DNA of 64,000 bases. It comes from Mucilaginibacter jinjuensis. Its GTDB lineage: Bacteria > Bacteroidota > Bacteroidia > Sphingobacteriales > Sphingobacteriaceae. The stretch covers positions 496,001 to 560,000 of the forward strand of contig NZ_CP117167.1 of assembly GCF_028596025.1 (NCBI RefSeq), in the 5' to 3' direction. A program made the translations under genes and the position numbers. Shown one piece after another: positions 36,003-44,490 of the stretch. The notes below the pieces were generated by a model. The model did no database searches. It was not told the DNA's origin and saw nothing but the letters and a program-made list of their open reading frames with translations. Each line of letters starts with the position of its first letter. Position 1 is the first letter of the stretch.

Positions 36003-36748
36003 TACTTAGTAGCCGTCAACACAATATAAGGCGACATTAGCTTACTCTCCATAGGTATAATCTTCGTAACAACTTTACCAGCTAACCAAAGCACTTTAAA
36101 GAAAGCTTTTACACCTGCTGATTGCTGATCCTTATTCTCCAGCCAGATCGAGTATTTACCGTAGTAATAGCTTTGCACATCTTTCAATCCTAAAGCCTTG
36201 CAGCAATCGGCCAGCAATGTGGGGTTCATACTGCTGATGTTGTGCTTACTGTAATTATCGGCATCGTATTTACGCTGCACCCAGCCATTTACGCCGGTAA
36301 AGTTGGGCAAGGTGATAAACAGTGTACCTCCCGGTTTCAGAAAGTTTACGTGGCGGGCAATAATGTCTTTGGTATCATTAAAATGTTCGATGAGTCCGGC
36401 TGATAATACCAAATCATATTTCTGTTCAGAAGCATATTTAAACAGATCGCCCTCGATTACTTTAACGTCTTTGTCGGCCAGGTCATTGGCTGCTAAAACT
36501 TCATCCAAAACAGGCTTGTGTACATAGAAATCGAATAGCGTGGCATCAATACCAAAATACTTTTTCAGGAAAATAGCATAATAGCCAGGGAAGCCGCCCA
36601 GCTCAATAGCGGTAGTTATTTTATTGCTGGTTAAAATGTTTTTTAACAGCTTATGAAAAGTATATGTTGCCGGTACTTTAAAGGCAAGCCCTTTTTTTGA
36701 TTCCCAGTAGTTTGCCCAAAAGTTACGATCGGTTAGTTCATTGCTCAT
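36002..36748 (-). CDS. SAM-dependent methyltransferase (type 11/12)
   Basis: A 248-residue protein from ATG 36748 (an in-frame ATG three codons upstream is an alternative). AIELGGFPGYYAIFLKKYFG is the glycine-rich SAM site, DVKVIEGDLFKYASEQKYD and LVLSAGLIEHFNDTKDI are motifs II and III, and LKPGGTLFITLPNFTGVNGW follows. The class is clear; the substrate is unknown, but neighbours indicate surface glycans. Confidence 0.85.
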   Translation of the reverse strand: MSNELTDRNFWANYWESKKGLAFKVPATYTFHKLLKNILTSNKITTAIELGGFPGYYAIFLKKYFGIDATLFDFYVHKPVLDEVLAANDLADKDVKVIEGDLFKYASEQKYDLVLSAGLIEHFNDTKDIIARHVNFLKPGGTLFITLPNFTGVNGWVQRKYDADNYSKHNISSMNPTLLADCCKALGLKDVQSYYYGKYSIWLENKDQQSAGVKAFFKVLWLAGKVVTKIIPMESKLMSPYIVLTATK

Positions 36749-36813
36749 CGGGCACAAAGAAAATGAAAAAAATTGAAGGCTGATATTTAACCCGCTTAAT
36801 TATTACAACGATC

Positions 36814-38442
36814 TTATCGCAAAATACATACATAACCAGAAATTGGCGGATCGCCTGTGTTAAGATCAATGAGGTAGTAGTAAGAACCTACTGGTAACGG
36901 TTTGGATTTAAAGGTGCCATCCCAGGGTTTTGAATAACCAATTGATTGATAAACCAAACCGCCGTACCGGTTATAGATCTTCACACTACAATTGGGGAAG
37001 TTAACCAACTTGGGTACAGTCCAGGTATCGTTAACGCCATCGCCATTGGGGGTAAACACGTTAACATAAACATCTGGCCTGGGTACTACATTAACTGTAA
37101 CGCTGGCATCGGCCGTGCAGCCACCTGCAGTACTGGTTGTTAATTTATACAAGGTAGTTTCGCTGGGCCTTGCAATTGGATTAGCGATGCCTGGGTTGCT
37201 TAAACCGGTTGTTGGGCTCCATGAGTAACCATTAACAGAACTATTGGCAATGGCATTAAGTTGTACACTTTGCCCCGGGTAAATTGTATAACTGCTATTA
37301 TCAAAGTGCACTTGGGGCAGCGGTATCATGTTAACGGTGAAAGGATCACTTGTAACCGGTGTATAACAATAAGTGGCACCCGTTACAGTACAGGTTACTT
37401 TATCACCGTTTTTAAGTTTGTCGCTTGTATAAACAAGCGTGTTATCGCCTGTAATGGTATTACCGCCATCAAACTTGCCATTTATAAGCCATTTATAAAT
37501 AGGGAGGTCGCCAACGTTTTTTGGGGTGGCTGTAAACGTTATGGTGGCACCTGTGCACACAATTGGAGTTAAAGTACTCACAGTTAACACTGGGTGCAAT
37601 GTTGGATTAACCACAATATGAAAAGTTTGGGGCATTCCCATACAGTCGCCAACAGGTGTTACCGTTACGTTTGCCCGAAGGGGTTCGGTACCAGAATTTT
37701 TACCAATAAAAGACGGGATATCACCGGTGCCATTAGCAGCAAGGCCAATAGCTGTATTGTCATTTACCCATGTGTAGCTTTTGCCGGTTGTTTCTTCACT
37801 TCTGCCCTTAAATGTAATTTTTGCAGTTAGCGTATTATTACAAATGGTTTGGTTGCTCACATCTACATCGGGCAGGGGAGTTTGACTGCCCTTTATATCA
37901 CCATAATATATGTTTTTTGACGGTATACCATCGGTATTAGCTTCTATAATTGCTGGGTAGTTGGGATGAACATTATCCGCAGACATGCGCACATAAATTG
38001 TTATTGTGGCAACCTTGCCATTAACTTGGGGTAACGTTAATAAGTGACTGAAACTCGCGGGATCATTTGGCGTAGTACTGATTTCAAACCCTGATATATA
38101 ACCAATAAAAGTTGGTGGCGTATACGTATCGTCATACGCATTCACATACGGAGCTGATACTTGTAAATCGGATGTCAGATTATCCCCCGAGATTGTAAAT
38201 TGCTGAAATGTAGTTGATGCTACGTGGGCACATGTTTTTATAGTGCCGCTAAGCGGGCCAACATTAATAACAGGAGAAGCAATGCCCTGCGTTTTTTTAT
38301 GCGTAACGGCGTTATTATTTATAATACTGACCGTAGGGATAGGATCTAAAATGAAAAATTTGTTATTGTACACCAATCGTTGTTGCCCATAGGCAGCATT
38401 AAAAAGTATAAGCATGAAAGTAAATAATAATACTTTATGCAT
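36814..38442 (-). CDS. Type IX-secreted protein with gliding-motility-associated C-terminal domain
   Basis: A 542-residue exported protein. A signal peptide (residues 1-19, ending NAAYGQ) is followed by Ig/PKD-like beta domains with repeated cysteine-bearing strands (about 55-430, for example VCTGATITFTATPKN and QVHFDNSSYTIYPGQSVQ). The C-terminal 85 or so residues are a type B sorting domain: VFTPNGDGVNDTW, IYNRYGGLVYQS, PWDGTFKSKPLPVGSYYY. That domain directs export by the type IX system, of which gldJ and porV are encoded in this window. It lies downstream of a tricorn-like protease gene on the same strand. Adhesion or surface structure is plausible but unproven. Confidence 0.88.
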   Translation of the reverse strand: MHKVLLFTFMLILFNAAYGQQRLVYNNKFFILDPIPTVSIINNNAVTHKKTQGIASPVINVGPLSGTIKTCAHVASTTFQQFTISGDNLTSDLQVSAPYVNAYDDTYTPPTFIGYISGFEISTTPNDPASFSHLLTLPQVNGKVATITIYVRMSADNVHPNYPAIIEANTDGIPSKNIYYGDIKGSQTPLPDVDVSNQTICNNTLTAKITFKGRSEETTGKSYTWVNDNTAIGLAANGTGDIPSFIGKNSGTEPLRANVTVTPVGDCMGMPQTFHIVVNPTLHPVLTVSTLTPIVCTGATITFTATPKNVGDLPIYKWLINGKFDGGNTITGDNTLVYTSDKLKNGDKVTCTVTGATYCYTPVTSDPFTVNMIPLPQVHFDNSSYTIYPGQSVQLNAIANSSVNGYSWSPTTGLSNPGIANPIARPSETTLYKLTTSTAGGCTADASVTVNVVPRPDVYVNVFTPNGDGVNDTWTVPKLVNFPNCSVKIYNRYGGLVYQSIGYSKPWDGTFKSKPLPVGSYYYLIDLNTGDPPISGYVCILR

Positions 38443-38505
38443 AGGTTAGGTACTTAGCGGTCAGTCAGTTCCACTAAATATAAGCAAAAAGTACCATAAA
38501 AAATA

Positions 38506-38528
38506 AAGGGGAACTATTTGTCCCCCTT
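38506..38528 (-). terminator. Weak terminator after the tricorn-like protease gene
   Basis: AAGGGGA (38506-38512) pairs with TCCCCCTT (38521-38528) with one bulged base, and the A-rich stretch 38496-38507 becomes a U-tract on the minus strand. It lies just beyond the protease stop codon. Confidence 0.5.
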
Positions 38529-38532
38529 GTTC

Positions 38533-41500
38533 TTATTTTAGCTCTTTCATAATCTCGCTAATGGCCTTATCCAATTGCGGATCGTTATTGTTTAGCCGGT
38601 CTGTAAACGTGGTGTTGATATTAATATCGGGTTTTACACCTTCTTTCTCTATGTCCTTACCATCGAGCGTAAAACAGCCCCAGGCAGGTATACGGTAGCT
38701 CGAACCATCAACCAGGCCTTTGGCACTGGTGAAAATGATCCAACGATAGGTTTCGCTACCAACAATTTTGCCGAGGCCAAGCGCCTTAAAACCAGTTGCC
38801 GTCATTTCGCCATCGCTGAGGGTTTGCTCGTTAACCAGCAAAATTATCGGTTTGGCTGCTGGTGTAAAGTTAGGCTGCTGTGTGCGCTTACCATCGCGGT
38901 ACTGCCATTGAAGGTATGGGCGCTGTGATAAAAAGTTAAGCACAGCATCGTGCACATTGCCACCGGTATTGTACCGTAGGTCGAGTATCAGCGCGTCTTT
39001 CTTATACGCGTCCTCAACCATATCTTCCAGAAATTTCTCCAGATCGTCGGTGCCCATCGCTTTCATGTAAGCATAGGCAATACGGCCGTTACTTTTGCCG
39101 GTAACTTCTTTACGGTTATTTTCTATCCATTCATCGTACAGGTTACCTCGCAAATCGCCCGATGATTCCGGGTGTATTTTTACATCGATGCTCTTGCCCT
39201 GGCGATCAAACGTGAGCTGCAACTCATTATCTAACGATGGCTTGGTGAAGTAATAACTGCGGTCTTGTTTCTCATCAACAGATACACCGTTTACAGCGGT
39301 TAGTTTATCGCCCGGCTGCACATCCACACCTTTATGGTCGGCATTGCTGTTTTTAATTATGGCTAATACTTTATATGGCTCGTTATTATCAAAGCTGATA
39401 CCCGTTTCCATCGTGCGATAACGCAGGGTAGTACGCTCTTCTGGTCCTGCGCTGTTAAAGCCCATGTGCGATGAGTTAAGTTCGCCCAGCATATCGTTCA
39501 GCATCAGGCGCAAATCGGCACGATTATTCAGATAGGGTACATAGGTTGCGTATTGTTTGTGAATGGCCGGCCAATCTACCCCATGAAAATTACCATCGTA
39601 ATAATTCTCCTCTAACCCGGCCCAGGCTTCATCAAACATCTGCTTAAACTCACCATCAAGGTTACGGTCGAATTTGTAATTAAGGTCGATTTTATCAACC
39701 TTATTCTGGTCCAGGTTGAGCTTGTAGATGTTGCCACTCGCCAGCGCATAATACTTATCGCCGCTGCTTACAATGTCGTAGTTGCCAGCATCTGCACCGG
39801 TTACTTTTTCGGTTTTATTGTTTTCAAATGGTTCGATGGTGGTACGGAAAATACCACGTTTGCCTTCCATCTGATCTGATATATAATAAACAAATGTTTT
39901 GGTGCCTTTCTGTATCACATAAGGGTTACCCTGTGTGCCGAAGTTAGGGCTGATGAGCTCGATGCGTTTCATCAGGTTGTCGGTATCAATCGTAATATCT
40001 GCCGGTGGTTTGGGGGCAGGTTGCTGTGATACCGGTTTCTTATCGCCTGTTTTTTTGTCTTTAGTATCAACCGGTTTGGTTTCTTCTTTTTTCTCTTCTT
40101 TAAACAGGTCGTTAAACTTATCTAGCTTAAAATCTTCATCAAACTTTTGCAGCGGTATACGGTAAATATGTGCATCGTGCGGGCCATAAGGGTAAGCAGG
40201 CTGTGTACGCGAAGTAGCAAAATATACATACTTCCCATCCGGCGACCAGAATGGATCTGATTCTGTAACGCCTGTATTGGTGAGGTTAATGGTTTTGCGG
40301 CTGTTAACGTTATACGCAAAAATATCCAGTTCGAAATTGCGATAAGCAGTATAAAATACATACTCGTCATTAGGGGAAAATCCCGGTGCCGAATTTTGGA
40401 AGCCCCAGATCTCATCGTGTGCAACAGTTTTGCTGGTTAAGGTTTTCAGGTCCATCACCCTAACCTCGTCGCGGCCACTTAAGTAAACGCCTTGTGTGCG
40501 GTTTTTGTTAAGTGTCAATAAACGGTTGCTGCGTTTATCGCTTGTTATTTGTTTCTCGGTGCCTTTACCATCTGCGCTGATAGTATACCAGTTTACATAA
40601 CCGTCTAATGTTTGGTTAAACAGCAGTGTACGGTTATCGGCAAGCCATTTTACCTCGGTTACCCGCTCTGAGTTACCGTGTTCAACGTGCTGAATAAATT
40701 TGCCTTCCACATCGCTTACAAATAATTCGCCGCGCGATACAAAAGCCAGTTTTTTACCATCTGCTGATGCATCCATCGCTTCGATATGGCCGGTAATTTC
40801 AAATTCCTGCTGCTTAGGTAAAACGTCGTTTCTGTATATGGCGAAGTTTAGCGTCTGTGTTTGTTTAGATGCCACATCATACACATACAATTGATAGTCT
40901 TTCTCAAAGGCTATTTTAGCCCCATTGGCACTAACATAAGGGCGTTTGATTGAAGTTTTAAAATCGGTAAGCTGAGTTTTAACGCCGTTGTTGAAGGTGT
41001 AAAGGTTGTACTCGCCATTAGCCTCGTCTGATACAAAATAGATATTACCTTTTTGATCCAGCGTAGCCCAGAAATCTTTACCAATCCAGTTGGTGTACTG
41101 TTTGTAGGCTTTGGTTTTAGGGTTGTACGATTGAATATCAGGGTTGTAAGCACCTTTATAATGTTTACGTTGCGGGAAGCGGTAACTCTCCCAGGTATTG
41201 CTGAAAAACAATTCGCCGGTTTGCGGATGTTCAAACACACCGTGTATTGTGTTAAAGTAGTTATCGAACAAGCGTACAGGCGTGCCGCCGTCTTTGCTCA
41301 CTTTATAGGCACTAAAGCTATTGTATCTGCCCGATGTAAAGTAGATAGTTTTAGAATCCCAGCTCCAGGAATCAACCTCATCGCTGGCTTCGTGGTAGGT
41401 GAGCTGTTTAATATCGCCACCGGCCAACGGCATTACATATACATCGTTATTACCAAACTGATTGGATGAAAATGCCAGCCATTGCCCATCCGGCGATACC

Positions 41501-41715
41501 CGTGGACTGGTTTCCTGGCCCTGCATGGCGGTGAGCCTTACTGCTACCGGGTTATTTACATCTGCCTTCCATAAATCGCCCTCATAGCTGAAGATTATTG
41601 TCTTGCCATCAGGCGTTAAAGCCGGGTAAGATGTAAAGTAAACTTCCTGACGCTGGGCAGATGCCGATGCGTTGATTAAAAAAGCTGCAAACAAAAGCAG
41701 GTAAAGTTTTTTCAT
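38533..41715 (-). CDS. Tricorn-like S41 protease with beta-propeller and PDZ domains
   Basis: A 1060-residue exported protease. I chose ATG 41715 (MKKLYLLLFAAFLINASASA), a clean signal peptide; an ATG two codons earlier is possible. The N-terminal half holds TolB/WD40-like propeller blades (PALTPDGKTIIFSYEGDLWK, PRVSPDGQWLAFSSNQFGNN, FWSPDGKYVYFATSRTQ). A proline/lysine-rich linker follows, then the tricorn core, a PDZ domain (GDKLTAVNGVSVDEKQD) and an S41 peptidase domain with NEQTLSDGEMTATGF, whose Ser is the likely nucleophile. Family members degrade peptides processively in the periplasm. Confidence 0.93.
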   Translation of the reverse strand: MKKLYLLLFAAFLINASASAQRQEVYFTSYPALTPDGKTIIFSYEGDLWKADVNNPVAVRLTAMQGQETSPRVSPDGQWLAFSSNQFGNNDVYVMPLAGGDIKQLTYHEASDEVDSWSWDSKTIYFTSGRYNSFSAYKVSKDGGTPVRLFDNYFNTIHGVFEHPQTGELFFSNTWESYRFPQRKHYKGAYNPDIQSYNPKTKAYKQYTNWIGKDFWATLDQKGNIYFVSDEANGEYNLYTFNNGVKTQLTDFKTSIKRPYVSANGAKIAFEKDYQLYVYDVASKQTQTLNFAIYRNDVLPKQQEFEITGHIEAMDASADGKKLAFVSRGELFVSDVEGKFIQHVEHGNSERVTEVKWLADNRTLLFNQTLDGYVNWYTISADGKGTEKQITSDKRSNRLLTLNKNRTQGVYLSGRDEVRVMDLKTLTSKTVAHDEIWGFQNSAPGFSPNDEYVFYTAYRNFELDIFAYNVNSRKTINLTNTGVTESDPFWSPDGKYVYFATSRTQPAYPYGPHDAHIYRIPLQKFDEDFKLDKFNDLFKEEKKEETKPVDTKDKKTGDKKPVSQQPAPKPPADITIDTDNLMKRIELISPNFGTQGNPYVIQKGTKTFVYYISDQMEGKRGIFRTTIEPFENNKTEKVTGADAGNYDIVSSGDKYYALASGNIYKLNLDQNKVDKIDLNYKFDRNLDGEFKQMFDEAWAGLEENYYDGNFHGVDWPAIHKQYATYVPYLNNRADLRLMLNDMLGELNSSHMGFNSAGPEERTTLRYRTMETGISFDNNEPYKVLAIIKNSNADHKGVDVQPGDKLTAVNGVSVDEKQDRSYYFTKPSLDNELQLTFDRQGKSIDVKIHPESSGDLRGNLYDEWIENNRKEVTGKSNGRIAYAYMKAMGTDDLEKFLEDMVEDAYKKDALILDLRYNTGGNVHDAVLNFLSQRPYLQWQYRDGKRTQQPNFTPAAKPIILLVNEQTLSDGEMTATGFKALGLGKIVGSETYRWIIFTSAKGLVDGSSYRIPAWGCFTLDGKDIEKEGVKPDININTTFTDRLNNNDPQLDKAISEIMKELK

Positions 41716-41750
41716 AAACATTGAGCTTTATTTCTGATACTAATAAAATG

Positions 41751-41758
41751 TATTTTTG
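41751..41758 (+). promoter_or_regulatory. Candidate -7 element for the GT4/GT2 pair
   Basis: TATTTTTG fits TAnnTTTG and ends 3 bases before the ATG at 41762, again implying a leaderless or nearly leaderless message. The -33 region is poor. Confidence 0.4.
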
Positions 41759-41761
41759 GGC

Positions 41762-43054
41762 ATGTTAAAAGTAGTGCATTTAAACACTTATGATGGTAAT
41801 GGTGGCGCGGGCAAAGCCTGTTTAAGGTTAAACCGGGCACTGTTAGACGAAAATATTGATTCTAAAGTGATAGTACACTACAAGTTTGGTAAAAATAAGG
41901 ATATAGGGACTTTTAATAATACGGTGTTGCAAAAAGGTTACGCAGCTGCCACTATTATTTTAGAACGTGTACTGGGTAAGGGTTACCTGAAGCCTAATAT
42001 GCGCACCCCTTTTTCTTTTGCCTGGTTCGGGCGTTCTGTGATAGATCACCCGGATGTTAAGGCTGCCGATGTGATCCACCTGCATTGGGTTAACCATAGC
42101 TTTTTGAATCCATCGCACCTGGCAGAAATTGCTAAACTGAATAAACCCGTGCTCTGGACCTTCCACGACAGCAACGCCTTTACCGGCGGCTGCCATGTAC
42201 GCTACACCTGCGACCATTACCAGCGCGAGTGTGGCTACTGCCCGTTGCTTAAAAAGAGTGAAGCCGATGATATATCAAACAAGATCTGGCATCAGAAAAA
42301 CGAAACTTACAAGAAACTCAACTTTACCATTGTTGCCCCAAGTTCTTGGATGTTAAGCTCTGTTTTAATGAGCAGTTTGATGAAGGATAAGGCCATTAAA
42401 CAAATCCCTAACACCTTAGATACCGGCATTTTTAAACCGCAGGACAAAAAGCAGGTACGTGCTGCTTTAGGTTTACCAACTGATAAATTTATCTTCCTGA
42501 GTGGTTTTATGCCATCGCGGAAAGATTTGCATAAGGGTACACAATACCTGATGGATAGTCTCGAAATGTTAAAGACTAATCGCGGGGTACATGCTGATGA
42601 TATTGAACTGGTAATATTCGGCAACCGTAATACAGATCAATTACCGGTATTCCCATTCAAAACCACTTTCTTAGGGACTATTGGCAGCGAAAGCAAACTG
42701 GCCGAATGTTATGCCGCGGCAGATGCATTCCTGATCCCATCGCTGGAGGATAACCTGCCTTATACTGTAATGGAAAGCCTGGCTTGCGGCACACCCGTAA
42801 TAAGCTTTACAACGGGCGGTATCCCGGATATGGTGAATCATGAGTACAATGGTTACCTGGCCGAATATAAATCGGCAGAGAGCTTTACAGCGGGTATGGA
42901 ATGGGTGGTTGATTATCCTGATCAACAATTATTGCAGAAACAGGCACGACAAACCGTGATGCAGTATTTCAGTGAAGATACCGTTGCCAAAAAACATATT
43001 AAGTTATACGAGCAGGTTATTAAAACTACTGCTAAAGCCAAAACCAAAGCTTAA
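41762..43054 (+). CDS. Glycosyltransferase family 4
   Basis: A 430-residue GT-B enzyme. ATG 41762 gives MLKVVHLNTYDGNGGAGKAC, the usual N-terminal GGAG site; the TTG two codons earlier is unlikely. WTFHDSNAFTGGCHVRY and the cysteine-rich CDHYQRECGYCPLL are hallmarks of a subgroup with a small zinc-like loop. The donor site is EDNLPYTVMESLACGTPVIS (E-x7-E). It adds sugars to a lipid-linked glycan in the cytoplasm. It shares one base with the GT2 gene (TAATG). Confidence 0.92.
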   Translation: MLKVVHLNTYDGNGGAGKACLRLNRALLDENIDSKVIVHYKFGKNKDIGTFNNTVLQKGYAAATIILERVLGKGYLKPNMRTPFSFAWFGRSVIDHPDVKAADVIHLHWVNHSFLNPSHLAEIAKLNKPVLWTFHDSNAFTGGCHVRYTCDHYQRECGYCPLLKKSEADDISNKIWHQKNETYKKLNFTIVAPSSWMLSSVLMSSLMKDKAIKQIPNTLDTGIFKPQDKKQVRAALGLPTDKFIFLSGFMPSRKDLHKGTQYLMDSLEMLKTNRGVHADDIELVIFGNRNTDQLPVFPFKTTFLGTIGSESKLAECYAAADAFLIPSLEDNLPYTVMESLACGTPVISFTTGGIPDMVNHEYNGYLAEYKSAESFTAGMEWVVDYPDQQLLQKQARQTVMQYFSEDTVAKKHIKLYEQVIKTTAKAKTKA

Positions 43055-43806
43055 TGTTTCAGCCCAAACTCAGCATCATTACCATTGTTTATAATAACGT
43101 TCGCGATATTGAGCGTACGTTGAAATCTATCATTTCGCAAACTTATACTAATATCGAGTATATCGTTATTGATGGCGCTTCGACCGATGGGACGCTGGAA
43201 ATCCTCCATCAATACAAACAACATATCAACAAACTGATCACCGAGCCCGACAAAGGTATTTACGACGCCATGAACAAAGGCCTCGCCCTGGCAACCGGCG
43301 ATTATGTATTGTTTATGAATTCGGGCGATGAGATCTATTCGCCCGAAACTGTAGCCAATGTTTTTGCATCATCTCCCGATGCAGATATCTACTACGGCGA
43401 AACAGAAATGATTAATGATGCGGGTGAAAGTCTCGGCCGCCGCCGCCACCAGGCTCCTGAACAATTTACCTGGCGAAAGTTTAAGTATGGCATGAGTATC
43501 AGTCACCAGGCTATCTGCATTAAACGTTCACTTGTTGAACCTTATGATAGCAAATATGATTTGAGCGCAGATATCGATTGGATATTAAAAGCTGCCAAAA
43601 AAGCTAAAAAGATTGTAAACGTACATCAGTACGTGGCTAAATATCTGGTAGGTGGGATGTCGAAAAAACGGCACCGCCAAAGCTTAATTGAGCGCTTTAA
43701 TATTATGAAAGAGCATTATGGTTTACTACCAACTGTGTTTAATCATGGTGTAATTGCTTTTAATTTGGGTTGGTACTGGTTGAGGAATAGGAGAACGAAT
43801 GATTGA
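43054..43806 (+). CDS. Glycosyltransferase family 2
   Basis: A 250-residue GT-A enzyme. KLSIITIVYNNVRDIERTL, IEYIVIDGASTDGTLEIL and NKGLALATGDYVLFMNSGDE are the nucleotide-sugar and metal-binding segments; SADIDWILKAAK follows. It starts on the last base of the GT4 gene, so the two are co-translated and probably act in sequence. It converges on the toxin-antitoxin pair with only 5 bases between stop codons. Confidence 0.92.
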   Translation: MFQPKLSIITIVYNNVRDIERTLKSIISQTYTNIEYIVIDGASTDGTLEILHQYKQHINKLITEPDKGIYDAMNKGLALATGDYVLFMNSGDEIYSPETVANVFASSPDADIYYGETEMINDAGESLGRRRHQAPEQFTWRKFKYGMSISHQAICIKRSLVEPYDSKYDLSADIDWILKAAKKAKKIVNVHQYVAKYLVGGMSKKRHRQSLIERFNIMKEHYGLLPTVFNHGVIAFNLGWYWLRNRRTND

Positions 43807-43824
43807 TTGGGCTAATCAATCATT
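43798..43824. terminator. Hairpin holding the stop codons of two convergent genes
   Basis: AATGATTGATT (43798-43808) and AATCAATCATT (43814-43824) are perfect 11-bp arms around GGGCT. The left arm contains the GT2 stop (43804-43806). The right arm encodes the last residues of the DUF5615 gene on the minus strand, and that gene's stop begins in the loop. Likely a shared terminator; T-runs are weak. Confidence 0.6.
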
Positions 43825-44174
43825 GTGATTTGATCTTTGCCTATCTCTATGTAAAAAATATCCTTTAAAGTGAGAGATAGGATAAAAGACAAATATTTCT
43901 CAAAAATATTAAGCAATTCATTATTTGAGATATTTCCCAGAGTTACTTTTATTACTTTCCTGGGCGTTTGTTTGATAAAGTGTGTGTCTTTAAAATCACT
44001 ATCTTTTGTTATTACAATCATAGAACCAGCATCTGCATATTTGCAAATTTCACTATCTGTAGTGTGCCACTTTTGAAGGATTTGATTAACGTGTGTAGAA
44101 TTGCAATCAGGATGCTTATCTAAAAACTTAGACAAACTGATTGGTAAATGAACATCAACTAAAAAGCTGATCAT
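43812..44174 (-). CDS. DUF5615 PIN-like toxin
   Basis: A 120-residue PIN-fold protein of the DUF5615 family. The acidic active-site residues are in FLVDVHLP (Asp near 7), HTTDSEICKYA and ITKDSDFKDTHF, the pattern of Mg-dependent RNA-cleaving toxins. It lies 3 bases after a DUF433 gene, the usual antitoxin partner, on the same strand. Target RNA is unknown. The acidic residues are intact, so it may be active. Confidence 0.88.
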   Translation of the reverse strand: MISFLVDVHLPISLSKFLDKHPDCNSTHVNQILQKWHTTDSEICKYADAGSMIVITKDSDFKDTHFIKQTPRKVIKVTLGNISNNELLNIFEKYLSFILSLTLKDIFYIEIGKDQITMID

Positions 44175-44177
44175 TTT

Positions 44178-44405
44178 TTAAACTTCCAATAAAGATTTTC
44201 CAGACAGAACGACTTTGGCATAAGCGAGTGACGCTAATATGTCTTCTTTCTCTAATTCGGGATGATCGGTTATGATCTCATCAAATGACATACCTGATGC
44301 GATTAGATCAATAATTGCCTCAACCGGCCAGCGCATGTGTCGTATAGCTGGCTTGCCATGGCAGATGTCTGTATCAATAGTAATCCTGTCGATATGGTTT
44401 TCCAT
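44178..44405 (-). CDS. DUF433 antitoxin
   Basis: A 75-residue protein with the DUF433 layout: an N-terminal strand part, RITIDTDICHGKPAIRHMRW, and a helix-turn-helix-like part, VEAIIDLIASGMSFDEIITD and LEKEDILASLAYA. DUF433 proteins pair with DUF5615 PIN toxins, bind them and repress the operon. It is the first gene of the pair, the usual order. The pair sits between glycan genes and yfhO, each flanked by hairpins. Confidence 0.88.
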   Translation of the reverse strand: MENHIDRITIDTDICHGKPAIRHMRWPVEAIIDLIASGMSFDEIITDHPELEKEDILASLAYAKVVLSGKSLLEV

Positions 44406-44434
44406 TAAGTAAATTTAAGTAATATATATCACAA

Positions 44435-44471
44435 ACAAAAAAGGGCCGATAGCTTTCACTATCGACCCTTT
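44435..44471 (-). terminator. Terminator after the yfhO-like gene
   Basis: AAAGGGCCGATAG (44440-44452) pairs with CTATCGACCCTTT (44459-44471) with one G-T wobble. The A-run at 44435-44442 gives a U-tract on the minus strand. It is 20 bases beyond the yfhO-like stop. Confidence 0.85.
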
Positions 44472-44490
44472 CTATTCAAGCCAAACAGCT

